DNA from: Desulfofustis sp.
Lineage (GTDB): Bacteria; Desulfobacterota; Desulfobulbia; Desulfobulbales; Desulfocapsaceae
Length of the DNA stretch: 61,480 nucleotides
Direction of reading: 5' to 3'
Assembly: GCA_013042475.1 (NCBI GenBank)
Contig: JABDQA010000016.1
Span: 1 to 61,480, forward strand
Part shown: one piece after another, positions 38,175 through 46,930 of the stretch
How the letters are laid out: each line of letters starts with the position of its first letter
Position numbering within the stretch: position 1 is the first letter of the stretch
Translations under genes and position numbers: made by a program
The notes under the pieces: model-generated
What the model saw: the letters and a program-made list of their open reading frames with translations, nothing else
Told to the model about the DNA's origin: nothing
Database searches by the model: none

Positions 38175-39410
38175 TTAGCTTTGTTTTATCCTGGTATCGG
38201 ATACTGACGGTCTGCCGTTGGTGTTCAGCCAGCGCCATCCGGCATAGGCCAGCCAGGCTGCCCCGTATTTGAGACACTTTTCGTCAAAATCGAAAGTTGG
38301 GCTATGAGCGGGACCGACCGGCTCGGGCAGGGCCGCTCCAAACCTGACAAGGCACCCCTCGACATAGCGCTGGTAGAAAGAAAAATCTTCACCGCCGAGG
38401 CTGGGGAAGCCCTGGGAAATCACTTTGTCGACAGTTGTTGTATCCCAGGCCGCTGCCCGAGCTATCTCTGTAGCCCTGGCAGAATTGACCACGGCAGGCA
38501 GGCCGTCCTCAAAAACGATTTCAGCATCCACGCCATACATGGTTTCAATCGATTGAACTATCCGTTTCAGTCCACCGATAGTCTTCTCTCGGTAAATTTC
38601 ATCGGTTGAACGAACCGTGCCTTTCAAGACAGCTTCCTCAGCGATCACGTTATGTGCCTTGCCGGCTTGAAAACTGCCGATAGTGATAACCTGCGACTTA
38701 TTTGGGTCTAACTCCCTGGAGACCAGGGTCTGGACGATCATCACCAGACTCGAGGCGGCTACCACCGCATCTGATCCTTCGTGGGGGCGTGCAGCATGCC
38801 CTCCCCTTCCTCTGATGGTAATCTGGAACGGATCTGTATGGGCACAAATGAGCCCCTCATCAACGGTGATGATTCCAGTTTTGAAATGGGTGTCGATGTG
38901 ACCGCCGAAGACAGCCTGAACACCATCAAGCACCCCTTCTTTTATCAGCTGGGCTGCACCGTTACCATGTTCTTCTGCCGGTTGGAAGATGAGCTTTACC
39001 CTGCCTGGCCCGGTGAAATTTTTTTGTAAGAGCGAAGCTGCTCCAAGAAGCATGGCGACATGACCGTCATGACCACAGGCATGCATAATCCCATCATGTC
39101 GTGAACTGAAATCCAGGCCAGTCTGTTCCATTATCGGCAGCGCGTCCATGTCGGCCCGTAATGCGACGCACGCATCACCGCTTTTATCATTGCCGACATA
39201 GGCGGAAATCCCGGTGCCGCCATGTCCGCCGCTCGATTCAATACCGAGTTCGTTAAGCTTTTGCTGGATAAATCCTGCGCTTTTGAATTCATCGTAGGAG
39301 GTTTCGGGATATTGATGGAGATATCTGCGTATCTCCATCATCCAGGCTTCAAGAGACGTATCTACGCTAAAATTCGGAGGGGTTTTATGAAGGTGGGTTG
39401 AACTACTCAA
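38175..39410 (-). CDS. M20-family metal-dependent amidohydrolase
   Basis: The 411-residue protein belongs to the M20D group (hippurate, IAA-amino-acid and N-acyl-amino-acid hydrolases). Metal ligands are in MHACGHDGHVAM and FQPAEEHGNGAAQLI, with the catalytic Asp in LRADMDALPI. A dimerisation domain lies at about 195-315 (GRGGHAARPHEGSDAV). GGEDFSFY supplies the last ligand region. It probably removes an acyl or aminoacyl group from an amide; the substrate is unknown. Its start overlaps the stop of the DUF4177 gene by eight bases. Confidence 0.9.
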   Translation of the reverse strand: MSSSTHLHKTPPNFSVDTSLEAWMMEIRRYLHQYPETSYDEFKSAGFIQQKLNELGIESSGGHGGTGISAYVGNDKSGDACVALRADMDALPIMEQTGLDFSSRHDGIMHACGHDGHVAMLLGAASLLQKNFTGPGRVKLIFQPAEEHGNGAAQLIKEGVLDGVQAVFGGHIDTHFKTGIITVDEGLICAHTDPFQITIRGRGGHAARPHEGSDAVVAASSLVMIVQTLVSRELDPNKSQVITIGSFQAGKAHNVIAEEAVLKGTVRSTDEIYREKTIGGLKRIVQSIETMYGVDAEIVFEDGLPAVVNSARATEIARAAAWDTTTVDKVISQGFPSLGGEDFSFYQRYVEGCLVRFGAALPEPVGPAHSPTFDFDEKCLKYGAAWLAYAGWRWLNTNGRPSVSDTRIKQS

Positions 39411-39930
39411 TTCTTATTGCTCCAATTCCTCTCTGATCGGGATGCTCATCCCGTTCGTCATTACTTTCCTGATGTTCAAATGTGTCCGCGTCGTCATCGG
39501 CGAAGTGCGGCTCTTCTTCCTCGTTTTCGGGGCTCAGACTATCATCGGCATTATGGTCGTCAAACTCATGCTCTTCAGGATGGTGGTTTTGCTCTTCAAA
39601 GAGAGAAGCCTCGGGCCCGGTCTGTTCTGGCAACCGGTACTCGTCTTCAGCTTCATAAAACTTTTCAGTTTCATAGGGTGCATCAATGACCTGGCCGACG
39701 TTGTTCTCATCGATGGCCGATTCCTGGGAACGGACCGAGAAACCGAGATCGAGCGGCTGCTTGAAAAAAGCGATGATACCGTCCTGAACTTCGATTACCG
39801 ATGTGAGCTCCCAGCCTGAGCGGCCATATTGGTTAAGTTGTTCCTCGACTTCGGTTTCATCAAGGAAGCTGCCACCGAGCAAGCCTTCTTTTTTCAATTC
39901 AAAATGGACTGTTTTGTAGCTCCACTTCAT
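39403..39930 (-). CDS. DUF4177-like protein with acidic tail
   Basis: Of 175 residues, the first 60 form a DUF4177-like domain (WSYKTVHFELKKEG, VEEQLNQYGRSGWELTSVIE, IIAFFKQPL). The rest (about 85-175) is low-complexity and very acidic (runs of Glu, Asp and His such as EENEEEEPHFADDDAD). DUF4177 has no known function. The acidic, His-rich tail could bind metal or basic partners. The gene heads the amidohydrolase-GCS2-GGT run. Confidence 0.72.
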   Translation of the reverse strand: MKWSYKTVHFELKKEGLLGGSFLDETEVEEQLNQYGRSGWELTSVIEVQDGIIAFFKQPLDLGFSVRSQESAIDENNVGQVIDAPYETEKFYEAEDEYRLPEQTGPEASLFEEQNHHPEEHEFDDHNADDSLSPENEEEEPHFADDDADTFEHQESNDERDEHPDQRGIGAIRIE

Positions 39931-39982
39931 TGTAGATATTCAGATTGAAGATTATTTAACATCTTCCAGGTAAGCTCCCTGG

Positions 39983-41821
39983 CTACTCACTTTGTAGCGA
40001 GTCGTTCACGAAAATACCCTTATACTTCGAGCCGTCGGGTTTGGTCAGGGTACCATAGCCATTCCTGCGGCCATTGGCGAATTCTCCATCATAAATCGTT
40101 CCGTCGGCAGAATTCAAAACGCCTCGGCCATGCGGCAGGTCGTCTTTAAACAGACCCTCGTAGACCGAACCATCGGAGTAGCTCAGTGTTCCCTTGCCAT
40201 TGAAGCTGCCGAATCTGAATGAGCCTCGGTAGACACTTCCATCGGCAAAGCGATACTCTCCGACCCCGTCAAAGTAATCATCTTTGAACTCGCCTACATA
40301 ACTTGTACCGTCAGGATAGGAAAAAGTTCCTTCGCCGTCTCTTTTACCGAGTAAGTACCAACCGGTGTATTGACGGCCGTCACTGAAACTGTAAGTGCCC
40401 TTGCCATTGAACTGATCTAGTTCGAACTCTCCGGAATAGCGGTCACCGTGAGCATAATCGATGGTACCACGACCGTGCTTTAGGCCATCCTTAAGAGTCC
40501 CCTGATACCTTGATCTATCGGGATAGACAAAATCTACCTCACCATTCAGCAATTCACTTCCAGCGCTGCTCGACCAAATCTTGCCCTCAGTATAGATTGA
40601 AGTTCCATTGTTTATCGAAGCAGTGCTATGAGTCGAGATCGACTTCTCAGCACCTTGATCGGGGATTTCTTCGACCAGTTCCGTTTCCTCTACTGTTTGA
40701 TCATCCGTGACCTGCACGACAGCCTTCGCGGTGGCCATGGTGCCGGCCATAGTGCCGGCTGGCGCTGCCGGTGTTGTCGGGATGCGTTCTGATTGCTGGT
40801 CATCGCTCATCTCATCAGGCGGCAGCACGGGATTGCCTTCAACAAACTCGCCTTGGAACACTCGTCCATTACCGTAAACCATTTTTCCTCTGCCGTGCAG
40901 CCGACCATCCGCAAATTCCCCCGTGTAAACCGAACCATCGGCATATTCATAGCGCCCCTTGCCGTGCATCAGTCCGGCGACAAACTGCCCTTCGTAGACG
41001 CTGCCATCCTGGAAGGTCATGTTCCCTGCCCCTTCTGCCAGACCACCCACATATTCACCGGTATACACGGAACCATTGGCGTAATGCATCTCCCCGCTGC
41101 CGTGAAAAAGGCCGTTCTTAAAGCCGCCCGTATAATACCCACCTTCCTCGTAGGTCAACGTTCCGGTACCGGAGTAGAGATTATCCTTGAATTCTCCCTC
41201 GTACATATCCCCCGATGCCAATTCCAGCATGCCGTAACCATTTCTGGCATCGTTTCTCAGCTCTCCACGGTAGAGCGACCCATCGGGATAAGATCTTGTG
41301 CCCTTGCCCTCGGGTCTACCATTGCTGAACATTCCCTCGTACCAGCTGCCATCTACATAAACGAGTCGGCCTTCGCCATCAATCAGGTTATTGTGGAACT
41401 CCCCTTTGTACTCACGGCCGTCAGGATACAACAAGACCCCTTTACCGTGATATCTGCCGAGTCGGAAGTCTCCGCGGTACTTCATTCCACCCGGAGTGAT
41501 CAGATATCCCTGACCTTCGATGATACCGTCTTTAAATTCACCGGAATAGTGACGGCCGTCCCTGCCCTTCAATTCACCTGTTCCCGACATTGTGCCATTT
41601 ATAAAAGAACCGCGATACACGGTTCCGTCTGGATAAGTCAATGTTCCTGTACCGTGAGCTTTGCCGCGAACAAAAGGTCCTTCATACTTTTTGCCGTCCT
41701 TGGCCACATACACTCCTGTTCCCTGTATGCAGTCACCTTCGATACATGAAGCCCAGGCTGACTGGGCCAGCAGCAGACTTGCCGCCACCAGTACAGCTGC
41801 GGATCTGATCACTCTGAGCAT
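39983..41821 (-). CDS. Exported MORN-repeat protein
   Basis: The 612-residue protein starts with a Sec signal peptide (MLRVIRSAAVLVAASLLLAQSAWA), followed by C..GDCIQG. Then come 23-residue MORN repeats (YxGxFxxGxxxGxGxxxxxDGxx): twelve full copies plus a partial one (about residues 45-345), a Ser/Thr/Pro/Glu-rich linker of about 100 residues, then seven more full copies and a partial one. MORN arrays form beta hairpins that bind lipid headgroups or proteins; a periplasmic or outer-membrane scaffold is inferred. The ATG at 41819-41821 has GGGAG seven bases upstream; a reading four codons longer is less likely. Confidence 0.88.
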   Translation of the reverse strand: MLRVIRSAAVLVAASLLLAQSAWASCIEGDCIQGTGVYVAKDGKKYEGPFVRGKAHGTGTLTYPDGTVYRGSFINGTMSGTGELKGRDGRHYSGEFKDGIIEGQGYLITPGGMKYRGDFRLGRYHGKGVLLYPDGREYKGEFHNNLIDGEGRLVYVDGSWYEGMFSNGRPEGKGTRSYPDGSLYRGELRNDARNGYGMLELASGDMYEGEFKDNLYSGTGTLTYEEGGYYTGGFKNGLFHGSGEMHYANGSVYTGEYVGGLAEGAGNMTFQDGSVYEGQFVAGLMHGKGRYEYADGSVYTGEFADGRLHGRGKMVYGNGRVFQGEFVEGNPVLPPDEMSDDQQSERIPTTPAAPAGTMAGTMATAKAVVQVTDDQTVEETELVEEIPDQGAEKSISTHSTASINNGTSIYTEGKIWSSSAGSELLNGEVDFVYPDRSRYQGTLKDGLKHGRGTIDYAHGDRYSGEFELDQFNGKGTYSFSDGRQYTGWYLLGKRDGEGTFSYPDGTSYVGEFKDDYFDGVGEYRFADGSVYRGSFRFGSFNGKGTLSYSDGSVYEGLFKDDLPHGRGVLNSADGTIYDGEFANGRRNGYGTLTKPDGSKYKGIFVNDSLQSE

Positions 41822-41853
41822 AAAGTCTCCCACATTGTTATATGGTCAATAAC

Positions 41854-43113
41854 TTAAAACGTTTCCTGGTATATATCTTTGAGCACGCGGCCAATGATCG
41901 CGATGCCTTTTCGAACCGTCTCGTCATCCTGGGAATAGGTCAACCTGACACATTCACTGCTGTGTTTCCAGTCCTGATTCAACCCCGGGAAAAAATAATG
42001 CCCTGAGACCACCAGAACCCCGTATTCTTTGAGACGCAGATAGAGCTCCTCACTGGTGATCGGCAGGTTTTCAAACCAGAGCCACAAAAACATTGAGCCT
42101 TCTGGGGTATGGACCCGGTAAGGTAGTCCCTCAAGTTCACGGTGTACCCAGGCCAAGGCTCTCTTGCATTTATCATGGTAAAAAGGCCTGATCATCTTGG
42201 CACTGATTTCAAGGATTTCCCCACTGCTGACCAGTTTTTCCATGAGTACCGGGCCAAAACTGCTTGGCGCCAGTGAGATTATGGCATTCATCGCTGAAAC
42301 GGCCCTGATGATATCCTCTCTGGCGATGATAATTCCTGTTCGTACCGCCGGAAGACCAAGCTTGGAAAGGCTGAGACATTTTATTACGCTTTCGTTCCAC
42401 AACGGTGTTGCTTGGGTAAAAATAATCGATGGGAAGGGAACGCCGTAGGCATTATCGAGGATAAGCGGTACTCCATGCCGGCGGGAAAGTTCGAGAAGCC
42501 CTTCTATCTCCTCATCGGTGATTACGTTTCCGGTCGGGTTGGTGGGTCTGGAAACACAGATAGCGCCAGTCTCCGGGCCGATATCGAGGTTATCGAAATC
42601 AACCCGGTATTTGAACATCTGCCCGTCGAGGAGATCGATTTTGGGTTTGTTGGAAATAAACAGGTCCTCCTCAAGCCCCTGATCGGTGTAGCCAATATAT
42701 TCAGGAGTGAGAGGTAGTCTGATGCGTTTGCTGTCGCCGTCTTCAAAGGTTCCGCCAAACATGTTGAAGAGGATGAAAAAACCGGTCTGACTGCCGTTGG
42801 TCAGGCAGATATTATCAGGTCCGACTTCCCAGCCGTATTCGTTTTTCAGCAGGGCAGCACAATGTTTGATGAACCCCAGATTTCCCTGGGGAGGATCATA
42901 GACGCCAGCCAGATCGCGAATGGACAGGTCGCACTCAGCTATTTCTCTGAGCCGTTGCTTCACAAGCTTTTGAAATTCAGGCAAATGGCCGGGATTTCCC
43001 CCCCCCATCATGATCATCTCATCATCTCCGGCAAGTGCCCTTCCCAAATCATCCATTAGGGAAATGATGCCCGCACCGCTGGTGAATTTCTGCCCGAATC
43101 TACTTAATTTCAT
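41854..43113 (-). CDS. avtA: Valine-pyruvate aminotransferase
   Basis: This 419-residue PLP enzyme of fold type I starts MKLSRFGQKFTSGAGIISLMDDLG, very like the E. coli AvtA N-terminus, and keeps GGGNPGHLPEFQ. The PLP Lys is in SLSKLGLPAVRTG, with NPTGNV and DNAYG ahead of it. AvtA converts pyruvate to alanine using valine as donor. Position between the Gate-domain gene and the MORN gene gives no further clue. Confidence 0.9.
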   Translation of the reverse strand: MKLSRFGQKFTSGAGIISLMDDLGRALAGDDEMIMMGGGNPGHLPEFQKLVKQRLREIAECDLSIRDLAGVYDPPQGNLGFIKHCAALLKNEYGWEVGPDNICLTNGSQTGFFILFNMFGGTFEDGDSKRIRLPLTPEYIGYTDQGLEEDLFISNKPKIDLLDGQMFKYRVDFDNLDIGPETGAICVSRPTNPTGNVITDEEIEGLLELSRRHGVPLILDNAYGVPFPSIIFTQATPLWNESVIKCLSLSKLGLPAVRTGIIIAREDIIRAVSAMNAIISLAPSSFGPVLMEKLVSSGEILEISAKMIRPFYHDKCKRALAWVHRELEGLPYRVHTPEGSMFLWLWFENLPITSEELYLRLKEYGVLVVSGHYFFPGLNQDWKHSSECVRLTYSQDDETVRKGIAIIGRVLKDIYQETF

Positions 43114-43128
43114 ACCATTCTTCTCAGA

Positions 43129-44094
43129 TCATTGAGGCTTGACCTTACCGTGAGCGACCAGATAGTCAACTGTTTTGACGAGCAGATAGATTACCGCCAG
43201 GGAATAAAACAATCTTCCCCAGAAAATACCGCCGAGCTTTGCCCCCAGCGCCATCATCACCAGTGTGTCTTCAATCAACCCATGGCTGAGAGACATCAGA
43301 GCCAGAGAATTGAATACTTCGCGCGATTCCATATTTCTTGTGGCGGTTTCCTTGATAATCAGGGCACCGCCATAGGCGATGCCAAGAATCATACCGACCA
43401 CTGTCATCGGTGCGGCCCGATGAGTCATTCCAAACAAGGGCAGCAATGGCTTAAGAAAAAACTCCAGCAAACTGATGAACCCCACCGCCTGTAATATTCG
43501 CATAGCCGATAGAACCAAGAAAATTACCACGCAGATGAGCACGATATTTGTTGCCTGCCCCATGCACCACTGAAGCAGGGACTCCTCCAGGGGCGTTGCT
43601 TTAAAAAGCATGATAGCCGGGTCCTGCCAGAGCTGCAGTTTGGTGCAGAGCTGATTGAGCAGAATCCCATAAACGAGGGCACCCCCAAGTCGCAACACGC
43701 CGAGTGGCAGCACACCGCCACCAGCCTTTTTGGTGATACTCAATTCAACAGGCAGGGAATGGGCGATCAGCATTACCGAACAGAGTACGGTCATATCTGC
43801 GCCACTCAAATGCAGCGACGGACCTAGTGCAGCATAGACACCTATGCCCCCATAGGGGGTGGTGAGAATCGCAGTGGCCCAGACCAGTCCGAGTTCTCCC
43901 GGCAATCCCATAAGTCCCATCAGCGGGTCGAGCGATTTACCTATATAGAAAACGAGCCCGAGTTCCTCGAGTATCTTGGTGGCGATGATAGCCGGGATGG
44001 TAACCTTCAGGAGCTCGAAGCTGGTCTTCAGGCTGTCTTTGGCAAGATCCTTGAAAAAAACGTGTGCCCCTGCACGGTCAAGAGGAAATTTCAT
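43129..44094 (-). CDS. Gate-domain (nucleoside recognition) membrane protein
   Basis: About 321 residues, strongly hydrophobic, with roughly eight membrane segments. Seen: two Gate-type halves, for example SFELLKVTIPAIIATKILEEL and MGQATNIVLICVVIFLVLS, and conserved polar turns (TTPYGGIGVY, HSLPVELS, LMSLSHGLIEDT). The family is related to spore maturation proteins SpmA/B and FeoB Gate domains; it probably moves a small solute. The start is uncertain: ATG at 44094 or GTG at 44109, both without a good ribosome site. Confidence 0.82.
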   Translation of the reverse strand: MKFPLDRAGAHVFFKDLAKDSLKTSFELLKVTIPAIIATKILEELGLVFYIGKSLDPLMGLMGLPGELGLVWATAILTTPYGGIGVYAALGPSLHLSGADMTVLCSVMLIAHSLPVELSITKKAGGGVLPLGVLRLGGALVYGILLNQLCTKLQLWQDPAIMLFKATPLEESLLQWCMGQATNIVLICVVIFLVLSAMRILQAVGFISLLEFFLKPLLPLFGMTHRAAPMTVVGMILGIAYGGALIIKETATRNMESREVFNSLALMSLSHGLIEDTLVMMALGAKLGGIFWGRLFYSLAVIYLLVKTVDYLVAHGKVKPQ

Positions 44095-44121
44095 GTCTGG
44101 AAAAGCCACTGGTAAATGATT

Positions 44122-44625
44122 TCAACTCTTTGCTTGCTGACGTTTGGGATAGTCAAAAAGAACCAGACTCCCGCCGCCGCTCACAACCATATGCCAGGAT
44201 GGCTGGTTGAAGGAGATCAGCACGATACCGCAGGTGGGAACATTGCCGAGGGAATCGCCGCTGAGCATCTCGGCGCACTCGGTCAATCCATGATTATGGC
44301 CAACCAGCGCCAGCACTTGAATCACATCAGGAGTTCCTCTGATGACCTCAAGAAATCCCTCCGGGGAAAATGTGTAGAGCTCTTCGTTAAGAACAATCTC
44401 CTGTTTCCTGAAGCCAAGTGCGCGACCAATACCGCGGGCGGTTCTGAGAGCGCGTTTCGCCGGACTGGATATGATCAGCTCAGGTTTTGGCTCATAGGCT
44501 ACCATCCGCTGCCCCATAACAGGAAGATCGCGCTTACCGCGCTTGTTCAGAGGACGGTCAAAATCACTGAGGCTGGGATCAGACCAACTCGATTTCGCAT
44601 GTCTAATAAGGTAGAGATATTTCAT
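44122..44625 (-). CDS. sixA: Phosphohistidine phosphatase SixA
   Basis: The 167-residue protein of the histidine phosphatase superfamily carries the catalytic LIRHAKSSWSDPSLSDFDRPLNKRG and the second His in LVGHNHG. SixA removes phosphate from phosphohistidine proteins (in E. coli, from PTS-Ntr or ArcB). Its ATG overlaps the TGA of the ParA gene, and a CHAD gene lies just upstream; SixA and CHAD genes often sit together. Confidence 0.9.
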   Translation of the reverse strand: MKYLYLIRHAKSSWSDPSLSDFDRPLNKRGKRDLPVMGQRMVAYEPKPELIISSPAKRALRTARGIGRALGFRKQEIVLNEELYTFSPEGFLEVIRGTPDVIQVLALVGHNHGLTECAEMLSGDSLGNVPTCGIVLISFNQPSWHMVVSGGGSLVLFDYPKRQQAKS

Positions 44626-45368
44626 TGTTCGAGTCTTCTTTCTTTTATTTCCTGCCAGAGCAGCTCATACGGTTGGGCGGCCACTGATTTTCGAGGAGTA
44701 GATCCCACCGGCCTCCTGTACATGCCCATCTTCTCAATCTCTGCCATAAAAGGCACATAACTCTGCATGAAAATTGGATAAGAACGATATTTGTTCATGA
44801 TCGAGTTGTGCATGAGTTTCCTCCGCTCGACCATGGAAAAGAAGGCAAGTATCTTGTTCTTTTTGACACCCACTTTTTTGCAGAGTTTCAGTAGCTGCTC
44901 CAGGGCCAGCAGCGACAGCGTTGTGGGCACCACGGGCACGACCACGCAATCGGCCGCGGTGATGATATTTTCTGACAACACCGTTACGTTAGGAGGACAG
45001 TCGAGAATCACATATTCATATTGATCTGCGAGAGGTGCCAGCAACGAGGCCAGTACCAGACGTTTTTTCTCTTTTTTCTCGTCGTTGATGGCAATATCGA
45101 GATTACGAAATGAAAAATGGGCCGGCAGCAAGTCGAGCTCGGGAAAATCTGTTCCCCTGATGAACTCATAGAACTCACCACTGAGCAGCCTTGCCCGGTT
45201 GAATTTCTTCTTTGGCTTGATTCGGTAGTAAAAGGATGCAGCTCCCTGGGAATCCATGTCGCAGAGCAGAACACGCTCACCGCCCGCGGAGGCGGTAAAT
45301 GAAAGATTTACCGAGGTGGCGGTTTTACCGACACCTCCTTTGCTGCTGTACACTGCTATTGTTTTCAT
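44622..45368 (-). CDS. ParA/MinD-family ATPase
   Basis: The 248-residue protein has the deviant Walker A motif SSKGGVGKTAT (residues 8-18), Walker A' CDMDSQG, and ILDCPPN. It is a short ParA without an N-terminal DNA-binding domain. There is no ParB or parS nearby, so it is probably an orphan positioning ATPase or a Soj-like regulator of a neighbouring protein. The mix of SixA, ParA and CHAD suggests that it places a polyphosphate or phosphohistidine complex; this is inference. Confidence 0.9.
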   Translation of the reverse strand: MKTIAVYSSKGGVGKTATSVNLSFTASAGGERVLLCDMDSQGAASFYYRIKPKKKFNRARLLSGEFYEFIRGTDFPELDLLPAHFSFRNLDIAINDEKKEKKRLVLASLLAPLADQYEYVILDCPPNVTVLSENIITAADCVVVPVVPTTLSLLALEQLLKLCKKVGVKKNKILAFFSMVERRKLMHNSIMNKYRSYPIFMQSYVPFMAEIEKMGMYRRPVGSTPRKSVAAQPYELLWQEIKERRLEQ

Positions 45369-45387
45369 ATGCGCTCGCTTGGTCTGA

Positions 45388-46929
45388 TCATACCGTAGCG
45401 CTCACCATCGACTCCAGCAGCTCCTGTACCTCGGGCCGGGTGAAGTCAGCATAGGTTGCTTCGAATTCACCTCTCACGGTTCGGTTTTTATCAGCAAGAA
45501 CCGCAATTAAACCACCAAGAGCCGCGGCAAAACGGATGGTCTTCAGATTTTTCGCACGCAACCCGTCAAGCTCGCTCCCCAATAAGTTCTGCTGAACAGA
45601 CAAATCGTTGAAAGTGCCGAGGTTGTCCTGTAGCTTCTTCATGAATTTAAGGAAAGTAGTCATCTGCTCTTCGTGATAGAAGCTTTTGAAAAACTCCAGC
45701 AGATATCTGAATTTTTTCCCCTTTATTCTCAACTGATGGAGTTCTTGATCAACACTCTCGTCTGAAATCTTGTTACCTGCCCGGACAAACGATCTGAATC
45801 TTTTGACGATCGTAGAATTGGCATAAACCCGGCAGTTCTGATCCCTGGGGCTCCTAAAAAGCTCAGAATCAGGATCGCTCAGAAAGCGGCACCACTCATT
45901 CAGGAGCCTATCATAGCGTTCCGAGCCAAGGTGAAACTGCAGACCCTTCAACTCGCCTGCTCGTCTCGCCTCAAGTCGTGTGAAAAATACGCTCATGCCT
46001 CCTTTCAGAGACGGTGGCAGCAGGTTGAGATAGTCTTCTTTTTCGAGCAGGTAGACATCAATATCCCTGAGTGGACCGGTAACTGAACCGAGCCAGCGGA
46101 ATTCCGACTGAAAATATATGCACTGTTCCGTTGGCAATATCTTTTTCATCAGACTCAGCAGAGAGCGTGTGCGTCGCACGGCAATCCTGAAGTCGTGCAA
46201 AAATTCGGAATCAATATCAGCGATCACTCCGGGATGGTTGGTTCGCATATCATCGACCAGAGACAGGCAGATTTTCGAGACCGCTGCACCGACGCTCATC
46301 TGCTCTTCCAGGTCCACCTTGAATTTATCTCCGTAGTCCCGTGGGTTAAGACCTGAGAGTTTCAGCAGGCGCTCAAGAAGTTTCCGCTTTTTCACCTCAA
46401 GACAGCCTTTGCGCCGACATTGCTCTACCACGGTTTCGAATTCGTTCTCGTAGCCGCGAATTTCGTAAACAAACACCTGCTCCGGCAGCCCGGAGTCAGT
46501 TTCCTTGAGCTGATCATTGCGAACCACCAGCCTGGCGACTGTCTTACGATCATGGTTCATGATGCGGAATTGGGAGGTTTCCGTTTGAATTTCAATAATC
46601 GGGCAAAGCGCTCGCATTTCGATGAGGGATTTCAGCCGGTAATTAAGTTCGCCCGCTTCGATATCCCACCAGAAAAATTTTGCCCTTCTCCGCCCCGAGG
46701 CCATAGCAACTTGCTTGCCGTTGAATCGCTCTAAATGCAGTGAATTACTCCTGGAGAAAAAGACCAGGCTGTTGCGGTGCAGCCGCCAGTCAAACGTGTC
46801 GTAATAACAACGCTGGCTGATCTCGTGCTCGGATTGTTCAACGACAAATGATTTCGACAATTTTTTGAACAGCGTATCAACTCCCATGCCATGGGGAAGG
46901 CTGAACATTCTGGTTTGTAATTGTTTCAT
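45388..46929 (-). CDS. CHAD-domain protein with degenerate CYTH-like N-terminus
   Basis: About 513 residues. The C-terminal part (about 215-495) is a CHAD helical domain with basic, His-containing helices (EFLHDFRIAVRRTRSLLSL and LHQLRIKGKKFRYLLEFF). CHAD binds polyphosphate in characterised cases. The N-terminal 210 residues occupy the place of a CYTH (triphosphate tunnel) domain, but its ExExK motif is not seen, so that half is probably non-catalytic. The ATG at 46927-46929 has AGGT eight bases upstream and follows the argJ stop by one base; a start at 46950 has no ribosome site. Confidence 0.83.
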   Translation of the reverse strand: MKQLQTRMFSLPHGMGVDTLFKKLSKSFVVEQSEHEISQRCYYDTFDWRLHRNSLVFFSRSNSLHLERFNGKQVAMASGRRRAKFFWWDIEAGELNYRLKSLIEMRALCPIIEIQTETSQFRIMNHDRKTVARLVVRNDQLKETDSGLPEQVFVYEIRGYENEFETVVEQCRRKGCLEVKKRKLLERLLKLSGLNPRDYGDKFKVDLEEQMSVGAAVSKICLSLVDDMRTNHPGVIADIDSEFLHDFRIAVRRTRSLLSLMKKILPTEQCIYFQSEFRWLGSVTGPLRDIDVYLLEKEDYLNLLPPSLKGGMSVFFTRLEARRAGELKGLQFHLGSERYDRLLNEWCRFLSDPDSELFRSPRDQNCRVYANSTIVKRFRSFVRAGNKISDESVDQELHQLRIKGKKFRYLLEFFKSFYHEEQMTTFLKFMKKLQDNLGTFNDLSVQQNLLGSELDGLRAKNLKTIRFAAALGGLIAVLADKNRTVRGEFEATYADFTRPEVQELLESMVSATV

Positions 46930-46930
46930 A

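Noticed and set aside
39983-41700. DNA-level satellite repeat
   Set aside because: The 69-base period reflects MORN protein repeats with diverged codons.
40793-41749. A 318-codon open frame on the + strand
   Set aside because: It is the antisense of the MORN gene; the repeated codons keep the opposite strand open. The MORN reading has a signal peptide, ribosome site and repeats.
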